A stretch of DNA of 16,221 nt from Planctomycetota bacterium. GTDB taxonomy: Bacteria; Planctomycetota; Planctomycetia; Pirellulales; Pirellulaceae. Shown here one piece after another: positions 7,250 to 15,583 of this stretch (its first letter is position 1; every line of letters starts with the position of its first letter). The stretch is from contig JAPLNJ010000851.1 in assembly GCA_026692885.1 (NCBI GenBank), positions 1 through 16,221 on the forward strand, written 5' to 3'. The notes below the pieces were generated by a model. That model saw only the letters and a program-made list of their open reading frames with translations. It was not told the DNA's origin and made no database searches. The translations under genes were made by a program, and so were the position numbers.

Positions 7250-7278
7250 ATTGTAGCCGCAGCGGCGGTTCGGGGCAA
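7250..7278 (-). promoter_or_regulatory. Likely sigma70-type promoter of the kdsD-kdsC operon
   Basis: On the minus strand TTGCCC (7278-7273) and TACAAT (7255-7250) are separated by exactly 17 bases. The -10 matches five of six consensus positions and the -35 four of six. Transcription would start near 7243, leaving a leader of about 50 bases before the kdsD ATG at 7194. A short inverted repeat, TTGTCC-G-GGACAA (7280-7292), lies immediately upstream and could be an operator. Sequence match only. Confidence 0.5.
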
Positions 7279-7292
7279 TGTTGTCCGGGACA

Positions 7293-7553
7293 AGTCTGCA
7301 CCGCGTACCGCTGCAAGAATTCGGGACATAGAGCCTCTTGCCGATTCCGAAAACGAGTAGCGGGCAACCTGCACCACCATCGCCTTGAATGCGGGACAGG
7401 AGCTTGCCCAGTGCGTCTTCAAGGCTACAAAGTGGGGTAAGCATCCTGCTTGCCTTTCGATGCATCGCGTCAAACGCAAGCTGGAAGCTTACGCCACCGC
7501 ATCGGTCACCCCAAGACTAACTGGCTGGAAAAGAACAAGTCCGTAGTTTGATC
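7293..7553. other. Gene-free part of the divergent intergenic region
   Basis: Between the kdsD promoter and the palindrome at 7554 the minus-strand frame stays open to 7479, but this translation lacks family similarity and lies upstream of a better-supported start. I see no RNA gene, terminator or direct repeat here. Confidence 0.5.
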
Positions 7554-7612
7554 GTAGGACGGATTGGCATTTCGGCCCGATGTTTCGGGGCCGAAGTGCC
7601 AATCCATCCTAC
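7554..7612. repeat. Near-perfect 25-bp-arm palindrome
   Basis: Bases 7554-7578 and 7588-7612 are inverted copies with two C/T differences that still allow G-U pairs in RNA; the loop is nine bases. The outer arm reads GTAGGACGGATTGGCA. It lies between divergent genes, so it is not needed as a terminator for either. GTAGGAT-type palindromes that end in ATCCTAC are, from memory, frequent in planctomycete intergenic DNA, so this is probably a member of a dispersed palindromic repeat family. Confidence 0.85.
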
Positions 7613-7691
7613 CACCGATCTGCCAGGTCATTTCTTTACAGCCACTAAGCCTTGACGACGCACTACTGCCGTGGGCCATCGTTTGCCATCT

Positions 7692-7699
7692 GCTACAAT
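7692..7699 (+). promoter_or_regulatory. Possible extended -10 of the isochorismatase/ThuA gene
   Basis: TGC-TACAAT (TG at 7691-7692, hexamer 7694-7699) is an extended -10 match about 55 bases before the chosen start codon. No -35 hexamer lies at the right distance; a TTGACG at 7652 is too far upstream. Weak evidence. Confidence 0.25.
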
Positions 7700-7753
7700 C
7701 AGCTCCCTGACTGTTTGAGTCTGGACTGATATTCCATGCAGAGGAGCAGCGTT

Positions 7754-9424
7754 ATGAACACCGTCCCTGGATTACTGACGCAGCGGTGGCGAGTCGTTCT
7801 CGCGGCGAGCGGGCTATGTTGTGTCCTGGCGGGCCGCGCATCATCTGCGGCCGAGAAGTCCGCCGAGGAAGGCAACTTGAGCTTGAGCCTCCGCACGCGG
7901 GTGGAGACGAAGGCAGGCAGCGGGCTGTTCCCTACGGTCCTGCAGCCGGCCGCCTGGCAGCCGGCGAAGACCGCCGTGATCGTCTGCGACGTGTGGGATT
8001 CGCACCACTGTCTGAACGCGGTGCGTCGCGTGAAAGAAATGGCGCCGCGCATGAATGCACTGCTGAAACTGGTCCGCCAACGGGGAGCCTTGATCATCCA
8101 CGCGCCCAGCGGCTGCATGGCACCCTACGAGCAACATCCGGCGCGGCAGCGGGCGAAAGCCGCTCCGCAGGCCGCCAACCTGCCGCCGGACATCAGCCAG
8201 TGGTGCACCCGCATTCCGGCCGAAGAGCAGGGTCAGTACCCGCTCGACCAGGCCGACGGCGGCGAAGATGACGATCTTCAAGAACACGCGAAATGGCGGG
8301 AAGAGCTGCGCACCCAGGGACGTAATCCGGCGGCACCCTGGAAGAGCCAAATCGATGTGCTGGAGATTCAGGATCAGGACGCTATCAGCGATAGTGGCGT
8401 GGAAATCTGGAACCTGTTGGAGCAGCGGGGCATTCAGCACGTGATCGTGCTAGGCGTGCATACCAACATGTGCGTGCTGGGGCGGCCGTTCGGTCTGCGG
8501 CAACTGCACAAAAACGGCAAGCAGGTGGTGTTGGTGCGAGATCTGACCGACACCATGTACAACCCGCAGCGTTGGCCGAACGTCAGCCACTTCAGCGGCA
8601 CCGACTTGATCGTGGAACATATCGAGAAGTTCGTCTGTCCGACGATCACCAGCGACCAGCTGCTCGGTGGCAGGGAGTTTCGCTTCGCCAACGATCACCG
8701 CCCGCACTTGGCGCTGGTGATGTCCGAACCGGAGTACAAGACGGAAACGACGCTGACGGATTTCGCCCGCAAGTTCCTGCAACGTGATTTCCGGTTGAGC
8801 TGGGTGTACGCGGATCGTGACGACCAGAACAAACTGGCCGGCGCGGAGGCCTTGGGTGAAGCCGACTTGGCGATCATCAGCGCTCGGCGGCGGGCCTTGC
8901 CCAAAGAGCAACTCGATCTGGTCCGGCGGTTGGTCGCGGCTGGCAAGCCTGTGGTGGGGATCCGGACGGCTTCGCACGCCTTTGCGTTGGGGAAAGGCGA
9001 TCCGCCGTCGAGGCACGACGTGTGGCCGGAATTCGACCGCGACGTACTCGGCGGCAACTATCACGGCCATCACAGCAATCGAGACGCGGAGGGGTATGTC
9101 ACCTATGTTTGGATCCCAGTGGAGTCGCGCGAGCATGCGATCTTGCGTGGTGTGCCGAAGGACGAGTTTCGCGTCCATTCGTCGCTGTACAACACCGCGC
9201 CGCTGGGGGCTAAGGCCACGCTGCTGATGCTGGGCCGAGGCGATCCGAAATTGCCGCAAGAACCAGTCGCCTGGATCAACACGCACGTGGGCGGTGGACG
9301 TGTCTTCTATACATCTTTGGGCGGTCCCGACGATTTCGCCTTGCCGGCCTTCCAGCGGTTGTTAGGCAACGGCATCTACTGGGCCGCCGGGTTGGAATCC
9401 CCGGAGTCGTGGCCAACGAAGTGA
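7754..9424 (+). CDS. Secreted isochorismatase-like and ThuA-like fusion protein
   Basis: The 556-residue protein joins two domains. Residues 1-33 are a signal peptide. Residues 70-295 form an isochorismatase-like cysteine hydrolase domain: Asp79 in VIVCDVWDSHHC and Cys240 in GVHTNMCVLGRPFG are the expected catalytic Asp and nucleophile. An insert rich in Asp and Glu (about 155-195) sits where the active-site lid would be. Residues 315-550 form a ThuA-like class I amidotransferase-type domain (LALVMSEPEY, DLAIISARRRALP, VVGIRTASHAF, GGGRVFYTSLG). As usual for ThuA-like proteins, no Cys stands at the amidotransferase nucleophile position. I chose the ATG at 7754 rather than 7736 because GAGGAG (7741-7746) sits seven bases upstream of it. 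Substrates are unknown; hydrolysis of an amide or ester outside the cytoplasm is inference. Confidence 0.88.
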   Translation: MNTVPGLLTQRWRVVLAASGLCCVLAGRASSAAEKSAEEGNLSLSLRTRVETKAGSGLFPTVLQPAAWQPAKTAVIVCDVWDSHHCLNAVRRVKEMAPRMNALLKLVRQRGALIIHAPSGCMAPYEQHPARQRAKAAPQAANLPPDISQWCTRIPAEEQGQYPLDQADGGEDDDLQEHAKWREELRTQGRNPAAPWKSQIDVLEIQDQDAISDSGVEIWNLLEQRGIQHVIVLGVHTNMCVLGRPFGLRQLHKNGKQVVLVRDLTDTMYNPQRWPNVSHFSGTDLIVEHIEKFVCPTITSDQLLGGREFRFANDHRPHLALVMSEPEYKTETTLTDFARKFLQRDFRLSWVYADRDDQNKLAGAEALGEADLAIISARRRALPKEQLDLVRRLVAAGKPVVGIRTASHAFALGKGDPPSRHDVWPEFDRDVLGGNYHGHHSNRDAEGYVTYVWIPVESREHAILRGVPKDEFRVHSSLYNTAPLGAKATLLMLGRGDPKLPQEPVAWINTHVGGGRVFYTSLGGPDDFALPAFQRLLGNGIYWAAGLESPESWPTK

Positions 9425-9567
9425 ACGGCCCGTCCACGGATTGACGCAATCGGGGAAGGAGCCAGGAGATGAGGTCCCAGCTGGGAAACGCTTTGGCAGG
9501 CGGGCCGCACGTAGGCGCGCCGTGCCGTTGTTCTCAGACCGAGGTGAAATTGCCGGGGAGAAGAGAT

Positions 9568-11454
9568 ATGCCAAGAGCTTTGAACCTGCCCCTAATTCGA
9601 ATCTTGCTGGTGCTGGGGTTCGTCATCACAGCAACCGAGTTGCTGGCGCAGCAGAAGTCACCCATCCCGGACGTCAAGGCGCTGGAGCAGGGACAGAAAG
9701 CGGCACGGGAAATCTACGGCACTCGGTTCGGGCAAGCCAAAACGGCTGCCGACAAGCTGGCCCTGGCCAAGGAAATGCTCGACACGGCGTCCAAAGTCCC
9801 GGACGGCTCGGCCGACCAGTATGCCCTGCTGAAAATTGCGAAGGATGTCGCCGCGGGGGCAGGCGACGTGCCGACGACGCTGGGAGCCGTCGAGAGGCTT
9901 GCCGAGCGGTTCGACGTGCCGGTCGCCAAGCTGAAAGCGGAGGCCCTGCTGGCGCTCGCACGCCAGACTTCCCGGTCGACCCAGCAGAAGGCGGTGGCCG
10001 AGGCAGCGGTCAAGATTCTGGACGATCTGGCGACAGCGGACGAGTACGAAGCGGCGATCAGCCTGTGTGAAACGGCTCAGACGTGTGCTCGGGCGGCCAG
10101 GCAGTCGGCGCTGAGCAAGGAGTTGAACGGTCGGGCGGAAGACCTCAAGCAGCAAGAGGCGGCGTTCCAGGAGTACCGCAAGGCGCTGGCCGTCTTGGAG
10201 GACAGTCCCACCGATGCCGCGGCCAACCTGGCGACCGGGCTGCATCTATGTTTCATCAAGCGGGATTGGGACCACGGCATTTCGATGCTCGCGTTGGGGA
10301 GCAACGCGAATCTACAGGCTGTGGCGACGAAGGATCTGCAAGGGGCCAACTCGGCGGACGAACAAGTTGCGCTGGGCGACGCTTGGTGGACCTTGGCCGA
10401 AACCCGCTCTGGTCGGGAGAAGGAATCGCTGCGACTTCGCGCCGGCTCCTGGTACCAGCAAGCCCAACCGAATTTGGCCGCAGGACTGGCTCGCGTGAAG
10501 ATCGCGAAACGGCTGGCGGAACTGCCGAAAGCCGGTGCAGACCTTCCCAAGCCGTCGCCCGAACCATCCCCCAAACCGTCGCCCAAACCGTCTCCCGCCC
10601 CGGCCCTGGCGGTCGCACCGTTCGATGAGAAGAAGGCCAAGGGTCTCCAAATCCAATGGTCCAAGCACCTGAAAGTGCCTGTTGAACAGACGAATTCCAT
10701 TGGCCTGAAGCTGGTTCTGATCCCGCCGGGCGAGTTCGGCATGGGCTCGACCCCGGAGGAGGTCGCCCAAATCCTGGAGGAGGGCAAACGGGAGAATGCC
10801 GCCGGGTGGTATCTGGACCGGGTTTCCCGTGAGGCTCCCAAGCATCGCGTCAAGATCACGAAGCCCTTCTACCTGGGTCTGTACGAGGTGACGCAGACGC
10901 AGTACGAGCAGGTGCTGGGCAACAACCCGAGCAAATTCAAGGGTGAGGGGAGTCGCCCCGTAGAAAGCGTGAGTTGGGACGATGCCGTGAAATTCTGCCG
11001 CAGGCTCAGCGAGCTGCCTCGGGAGCAGGCGACTGACGCGGCGTACCGGCTGCCCACGGAGGGGGAATGGGAGTATGCCTGCCGAGCGGGTGCGACAACA
11101 CGCTACAGCTTCGGCGACGACGCGGCCGCTCTTGGTCAGTACGCTTGGTGGTCGCGCAACTCCCAAGGCCGGACTCAGCCTGTCGGCCGGTTGCGGCCGA
11201 ATGCCTGGGGACTGTGCGACATGCACGGGAATGTGTGGGAGTGGTGTGCGGACTGGTGGGCCGCGGACTACTACGCGAAATCGCCGACGGATGACCCGTG
11301 GGGCCCCAATTCCGGGTCGCATCGCGTGTTGCGTGGCGGTGCGTCGAAGTTCGACAATCCAGTAAACTTCCAGTGCACATTCTGCAATCACGACCTGCCC
11401 GTCAACCGGTACGAGGACTATGGCTTCCGTGTGGTCAGGGCGATTACCCCCTGA
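9568..11454 (+). CDS. Secreted helical-repeat protein with SUMF1/FGE-type domain
   Basis: The 628-residue protein has a signal peptide (residues 1-28, ending in LLAQQ). An all-helical Ala-rich region follows (about 35-325), resembling TPR-like repeats (ALEQGQKAAREIYGTRF, ALAKEMLDTASKVPDGS). Next is a Pro-rich linker KPSPEPSPKPSPKPSPAPA (328-346). The C-terminal SUMF1 domain fills 372-628, with LVLIPPGEFGMGS, YEVTQTQYEQVLGNNPS, RPVESVSWDDAVKFCRRLS, YRLPTEGEWEYACRAG, GNVWEWCADWW and YGFRVVR. True formylglycine-generating enzymes use two Cys in a CxxxxC-type pair; here Cys603 and Cys606 stand two apart, so catalysis is doubtful and ligand or protein binding is as likely. The ATG at 9568 is preferred (GGGGAGAAG upstream, start of the signal peptide); an ATG at 9469 also has AAGGAG seven bases upstream and would add 33 residues. 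Confidence 0.88.
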   Translation: MPRALNLPLIRILLVLGFVITATELLAQQKSPIPDVKALEQGQKAAREIYGTRFGQAKTAADKLALAKEMLDTASKVPDGSADQYALLKIAKDVAAGAGDVPTTLGAVERLAERFDVPVAKLKAEALLALARQTSRSTQQKAVAEAAVKILDDLATADEYEAAISLCETAQTCARAARQSALSKELNGRAEDLKQQEAAFQEYRKALAVLEDSPTDAAANLATGLHLCFIKRDWDHGISMLALGSNANLQAVATKDLQGANSADEQVALGDAWWTLAETRSGREKESLRLRAGSWYQQAQPNLAAGLARVKIAKRLAELPKAGADLPKPSPEPSPKPSPKPSPAPALAVAPFDEKKAKGLQIQWSKHLKVPVEQTNSIGLKLVLIPPGEFGMGSTPEEVAQILEEGKRENAAGWYLDRVSREAPKHRVKITKPFYLGLYEVTQTQYEQVLGNNPSKFKGEGSRPVESVSWDDAVKFCRRLSELPREQATDAAYRLPTEGEWEYACRAGATTRYSFGDDAAALGQYAWWSRNSQGRTQPVGRLRPNAWGLCDMHGNVWEWCADWWAADYYAKSPTDDPWGPNSGSHRVLRGGASKFDNPVNFQCTFCNHDLPVNRYEDYGFRVVRAITP

Positions 11455-11708
11455 GCCACTTCCGGTAGCACTTGACCTCCCGCGATTGAACGTCGCGCAT
11501 GCATCCACCCAAGACATTGCCGCAATCGGCCTTCGGGTTACCCCTATCCGCTGGCTACTGACACCCCACCCCATTGCCAGAGTATTTGCCATGCAACCTG
11601 GATTTGTTCCAGAGTCGCCCCAGTTCCAACGGGAAACCGAACCCCTAGATGCGATGGAGAATCCCCACCTCTGTGTCCGGGAGCATACCCAGCTTGGCAC
11701 ACCCTGCG
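11455..11708. other. Convergent intergenic region
   Basis: Two genes end toward each other here. I find no hairpin with a T-run on either strand, only a trivial ATTGC-C-GCAAT repeat. Termination is either Rho-dependent or not recognisable by eye. Confidence 0.4.
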
Positions 11709-13901
11709 TTACTCGGCCCGCTGCAGCTGGGCGGCGATGGTCAGATACTCGGCATCCGCCTGCACGGGCAGTAAGTGGAGTCGGCAGTGCTGCTCCAAAC
11801 GGGACACGGCGGCTTCGGACAGGTGGGACAAACCGGGAAGCCTGACTCGCACCAGACGCAGGGTCGGCGAGACGCCCGCACGCAACTGCCGCTCGAACGC
11901 CTGCCGGTCCTCGGCATTCCGTCCGCCAGCGAGGACCCGAATGCGTAGCGACCGTTCGTCCAACAGGATCCCCGTCGCGGGCGCCGGCGAACTCAGCGTG
12001 GCGGTGCTGGTCAGGCTCGGCTGGACGTGGATATTGCAGACGAACTCCTCCGTCTTCGGTTGGTTTTCACGACGCGCCAGGAAGTTGATCTCCAGTTGGC
12101 CATCCTGATAGTGGACGAAGGGGGCCTTTGTCGGTTGATCGATTTGCACGTCGCCCAACGCGGGCTCCTCAAAGATCTGGCCCTCCACCTCGAAAGTACG
12201 GGCCACCAAGTCGCGCAACGAGTGCAGGGTGTGCCGTTCCTGAGCACCCAACAAGTCCGGCACCGTCAGTGCGTTCAGCACGGACCCGTGGATACTGACA
12301 CGGAAGTCCGCGGCCTGGTCCACGCGGGGCAGCGCGGACGGCTTGGCCACCTGCCCGTCGGCGACCCGAAACACGCACTCTCCGCCATCGTCGAAGGTAC
12401 GATAGTGGCGTTTAAGAAGCAGACCGTGACGCTTGGCGACGCTCCGCAGCAGGGGTGTCTCGCCGAGGCTGACAAGATCGCCCAGCGCCCGGCCAGCGTC
12501 GTCGATCTGGCGGGCGATTTCCTCGTTGACGCCGCTGCCATCGAAGCCGCGGCGGGCGAGCAGGTCCACGACACCATCCACCAGACGCCCGCGATCCGTG
12601 TCCGTCCAGCGTAACTCGACCTGGCTAGTGGCCGGAGTCGCATCCGGCGTGTCTTGCATGAGATAGAATCGCTTGCTGGCGTTCACATCAAGGCCGAAGC
12701 TGACGCCAAGATTGATGCGCCCCCGCTGTACGGTGCCACAGAACTGCACCGGATCGCAGAACCGCAGGGCCAAGACCCCGTACCCGTCGTGCCGGATCGT
12801 CTCGACGCGCAGCCGGCCCGCGGTGGACACGCAGCCGGACAATTGGATGCCGTTGACCTTGCGCTTCAAGGGGAACGACAACGAATCTGCCAACGCCGCG
12901 GCCGGCTCGTTCAGCAAGTCTCTGGAGACGTAGACCCGCAGCCGGGGATGCAGAATCTGTTCGAGGCGGTCGGCTGCCTGGTGGTGCAGACGCAGCCAAG
13001 TCACCGTCTGGTCCAGCGCCGCGAGATTTTCCAGCGCCGTGAGATTTTCCGCCGTCGGTTTCTTGTTCTCGGCGCACTTTGTCAGTTGCGATTCCAGCAA
13101 CTGCAGTCGTTCGCCAAGTTCCTGGCGGACCGCGTCAGGACGCACCGACGTCTCCAGTAAGGCGGCATAGGAGCTCAGTGCTGCATCTACCGCCCGGAGC
13201 TCGCGCAGCAATCCCACGTGCAACAGAAACGCCTCAATGGCGCACTTCATTTCCTGCAACTGTTGTCGGATGGATGCCCCCTCTCGGCCGGCCGACTGCA
13301 GCTGCCGAAGCAACGCCGCGGCGTCTCCCGTTTCGTTGAGTAAATCGCAAAAATCTCCCGCTTGCACCGTCCGCAGCAGCCTCAGCCAACGCTGGCAGAT
13401 CGCCTCGCACGACGCCCACGCCTCCTTCGGCTGCTGCTTGCCGTCCGCGCGGAGCTGGGCCAGATCCTTAGCGATCGGGTGCCGTAGGATGGCAGCCTCG
13501 ATGGCAGGAGCCAAAGCCTCCAGGGCCGCGTCGAGCGGTTGCGCAGCGTGCCGGAGTGCCGCGTCCTCATTAAACGTCTCGAGGGCTCGGTGAAGCGCCT
13601 GTTGCAGTTCATTCACGCGTGTGGGATCCGGCGCAGACGCTCGCAGTTGCCGCAGCAACTCCGCCGTCGGCAGCTGTTCCGCAAGCACGCGGAGGGAGTC
13701 TTGATCCGGCCAAGTGCCAACTCGATTTTGGACCCGACAGGTGACGTACTCCAACCAGGTTCGCGCTTGTTCGAGCGTTTGCGATTCTACCAGCTGCCGT
13801 GGCCGCGATTCTTCGGCCACCGCCGAACGTTGGGCGACCTGTGTTACGCTGGCGAGAAATAGGGCACAAAACGGAACACCGAGTACCCGGAAGTTCTTCA
13901 T
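11709..13901 (-). CDS. Secreted protein of unknown family (730 aa)
   Basis: I do not recognise this 730-residue protein. Residues 1-29 form a signal peptide (Lys/Arg start, hydrophobic LGVPFCALFLASV, then SAVAEE). Residues 30-325 look almost wholly alpha-helical, rich in Leu, Ala, Gln and Arg with coiled-coil spacing (RLQLLESQLTKCAENKK). From about 330 to the end the sequence alternates short strands (LRVYVSRDLL, GRINLGVSFGLDV, AEYLTIAAQLQ), suggesting one or two beta-rich domains; QLEINFLARRE and EEFVCNIHVQPSL look like strands of a sandwich. No catalytic motif, heme site or anchor is visible. GAGG lies six bases before the ATG. It is 92 bp downstream of the cytochrome/PD40 gene on the same strand, so the two may share a transcript. 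Export and helical-plus-beta architecture suggest a structural or scaffold role, but this is speculation. Confidence 0.85.
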   Translation of the reverse strand: MKNFRVLGVPFCALFLASVTQVAQRSAVAEESRPRQLVESQTLEQARTWLEYVTCRVQNRVGTWPDQDSLRVLAEQLPTAELLRQLRASAPDPTRVNELQQALHRALETFNEDAALRHAAQPLDAALEALAPAIEAAILRHPIAKDLAQLRADGKQQPKEAWASCEAICQRWLRLLRTVQAGDFCDLLNETGDAAALLRQLQSAGREGASIRQQLQEMKCAIEAFLLHVGLLRELRAVDAALSSYAALLETSVRPDAVRQELGERLQLLESQLTKCAENKKPTAENLTALENLAALDQTVTWLRLHHQAADRLEQILHPRLRVYVSRDLLNEPAAALADSLSFPLKRKVNGIQLSGCVSTAGRLRVETIRHDGYGVLALRFCDPVQFCGTVQRGRINLGVSFGLDVNASKRFYLMQDTPDATPATSQVELRWTDTDRGRLVDGVVDLLARRGFDGSGVNEEIARQIDDAGRALGDLVSLGETPLLRSVAKRHGLLLKRHYRTFDDGGECVFRVADGQVAKPSALPRVDQAADFRVSIHGSVLNALTVPDLLGAQERHTLHSLRDLVARTFEVEGQIFEEPALGDVQIDQPTKAPFVHYQDGQLEINFLARRENQPKTEEFVCNIHVQPSLTSTATLSSPAPATGILLDERSLRIRVLAGGRNAEDRQAFERQLRAGVSPTLRLVRVRLPGLSHLSEAAVSRLEQHCRLHLLPVQADAEYLTIAAQLQRAE
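13013..13048. repeat. 18-bp tandem duplication inside the unknown gene
   Basis: Bases 13013-13030 are repeated at 13031-13048 with one C/T difference. It duplicates six residues in frame (ENLTAL, then ENLAAL) in the helical part of the 730-residue protein. The near identity at DNA level suggests a recent slippage event. Confidence 0.8.
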
Positions 13902-13993
13902 GACGGTCCTCTTTCTCCTTCGAGAAGGTGGCGAATTGGTGACGTGAGGTAAGGTGAGAAATCAAGGATCTCGCCCGCCTGGTGGGATCCCTT

Positions 13994-15583
13994 CTAGCGG
14001 TGCCACGGCGGCGCTAAGAAACTGATGGCCTCGTCGAAAGTCGCTTTGCGGCGGAAGTCCGCCGGAGTATAGGCGGGAACGGCGGGGTCTGGGTTGACCC
14101 ACTGCGGATGCTGGCGGCCGAAGTAGCTGCCGTAGAACTGGTAGTTGGCATCCACCCAGCGACTCAGCACCATCAATTCCCTTGCCGTCAACATCTTCGT
14201 GTGGTCGTCCTTGGCGTTCTTCGGATGCGAGGACTTGGTCAACACGCCGATCAAGGTGCTCGTGGGGCACCCCAGATGCTTGGGCGGTAGATACGCACCG
14301 TTGTAATTGCCCCGATCTCCCTGGAGAAACGAGGTGAACTCGGCAATGATGGGACCGGCCAATTCCTTGCTGGCCAGTTGTTCATAAGATGTGTTGTAGA
14401 AGAGGGTGACTTCGCCGGTCAGCCTCAGGCCGTCGGCAGGCTTGGTCGGGCCGTGGCAGGAGACACATTTGGCGTCGAAGATCGGCTGGATGTCGGTCGG
14501 GTAGTGAATGACCTGGCCCGCTTGGCCATCGCCGCCATTGGCGACAAGATCACACGGTTGTGGCTGGGGGGTGCTCGGTGACCGCGTCAACGCCAAGGGC
14601 GTGGCAGAACTGCGCAGAGCTACGATCCGATTGGCCTGCCCATGACAGCCTGTACAGGAACGGACCTCCCCTGGGGCGTAATTCACATAGGTCCTCTCGC
14701 GCTGGAGTTCCCGGAAGTTCTCGTCCAGTGCCTGGAAGAAAATGGCACGATTGGCCGGCACGACAAAGTGGGCCGAGCCGTCTGCCTCCACGGGCACGAC
14801 TCCCCACTGCACCCGCGGCCACAGGGCCGCCTTCCAACTGGAACTGCTCAGCGATGGATTCCACCGTCTACCGGTGGACCAGTAGCGCGGCAGCGCCTCA
14901 TTGATGCGCAGCCATTTGACCGTTCCCGGCTCAATCCCCTCCATCCCCTGATAGACGTTGCTCACGGCGCAGACGGCCTGATTGCTGGCGGCATATTGGG
15001 GATCTAGGGACGACTTGAGTAGTGGCGGGACGCGCCGCGCGACCAACGGTAGGGGATGCCAGCAGGAGAGTTTGGGATCGGCGTGAACCAGACGATGACG
15101 TCCCGCAGTATCGATCAGATACAACGCATAGGCGTTGGGGACTTCCTTGTAATGATCGGCCGGATTGACCTTGTAAGAGACCAGGAACTCGCGCTCGCTG
15201 ACGGGAAAGGGATGCGTGTACAGATGCCCCTGCCGGCCTTCGCGATCATGGACATACCCACCGTCCTTGGTCACGAAATACCAGCCGGGTTCCGTCCGGC
15301 GTTGGACGAATACGTGCGGAGTGATGTTCGTGACCGGATCTCGCTTATCGGGTTGCGCGTACTCCGGCTGGTTCGGATCGGGACCACGTTCCCGGAGCCC
15401 TTTACCGTAGTCGACCAGTAGGATCGCACCCAGACAACCGCCTTGGGGAAAGTGGCACGTCCCGACACAGACCAGGCGATGCGGCTTGCCAGGCATGGGT
15501 TGCGGGTACATATAGACGGTCGTGGTGTCCTCGGCCTCGCCTAAGAGTTCCTGGTGCATGCACGACGTTCGTACCATCCGCAT
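13994..15583 (-). CDS. C-terminal part of PD40/cytochrome c (HzsA-like) protein
   Basis: This frame holds the later part of a large secreted protein. Readable homologous-looking sequence begins near GEAEDTTTVYMYPQPMPG and continues through beta-propeller-like segments (CHFPQGGCLGAILLVDYGKG, PNAYALYLID, LPRYWSTGRRW, WGVVPVEADGSAHFVVPA) to a c-type cytochrome region with two heme motifs, CTGCH at 14656-14642 and CVSCH at 14467-14453. RYWSTGRRW and YVNYAPGEVRSCTGCHG are typical, from memory, of planctomycete proteins annotated as hydrazine synthase alpha-like. The ATG at 15583 is the first in the frame but probably not a real start: no signal peptide or ribosome binding site lies there, and the upstream frame carries the N-terminal half. 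The gene is therefore frameshifted, or uses a frame change. Confidence 0.75.
   Translation of the reverse strand: MRMVRTSCMHQELLGEAEDTTTVYMYPQPMPGKPHRLVCVGTCHFPQGGCLGAILLVDYGKGLRERGPDPNQPEYAQPDKRDPVTNITPHVFVQRRTEPGWYFVTKDGGYVHDREGRQGHLYTHPFPVSEREFLVSYKVNPADHYKEVPNAYALYLIDTAGRHRLVHADPKLSCWHPLPLVARRVPPLLKSSLDPQYAASNQAVCAVSNVYQGMEGIEPGTVKWLRINEALPRYWSTGRRWNPSLSSSSWKAALWPRVQWGVVPVEADGSAHFVVPANRAIFFQALDENFRELQRERTYVNYAPGEVRSCTGCHGQANRIVALRSSATPLALTRSPSTPQPQPCDLVANGGDGQAGQVIHYPTDIQPIFDAKCVSCHGPTKPADGLRLTGEVTLFYNTSYEQLASKELAGPIIAEFTSFLQGDRGNYNGAYLPPKHLGCPTSTLIGVLTKSSHPKNAKDDHTKMLTARELMVLSRWVDANYQFYGSYFGRQHPQWVNPDPAVPAYTPADFRRKATFDEAISFLAPPWHR

Noticed and set aside
9475..9486. 12-bp palindrome TCCCAGCTGGGA upstream of the SUMF1-type gene
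   Set aside because: It is short, isolated and has no promoter element at a useful distance; it was not listed as an operator.
10312..11700. 462-codon open frame antisense to the SUMF1-type gene
   Set aside because: The sense strand carries unmistakable SUMF1 motifs; the antisense product has no signal peptide, motif or ribosome binding site.
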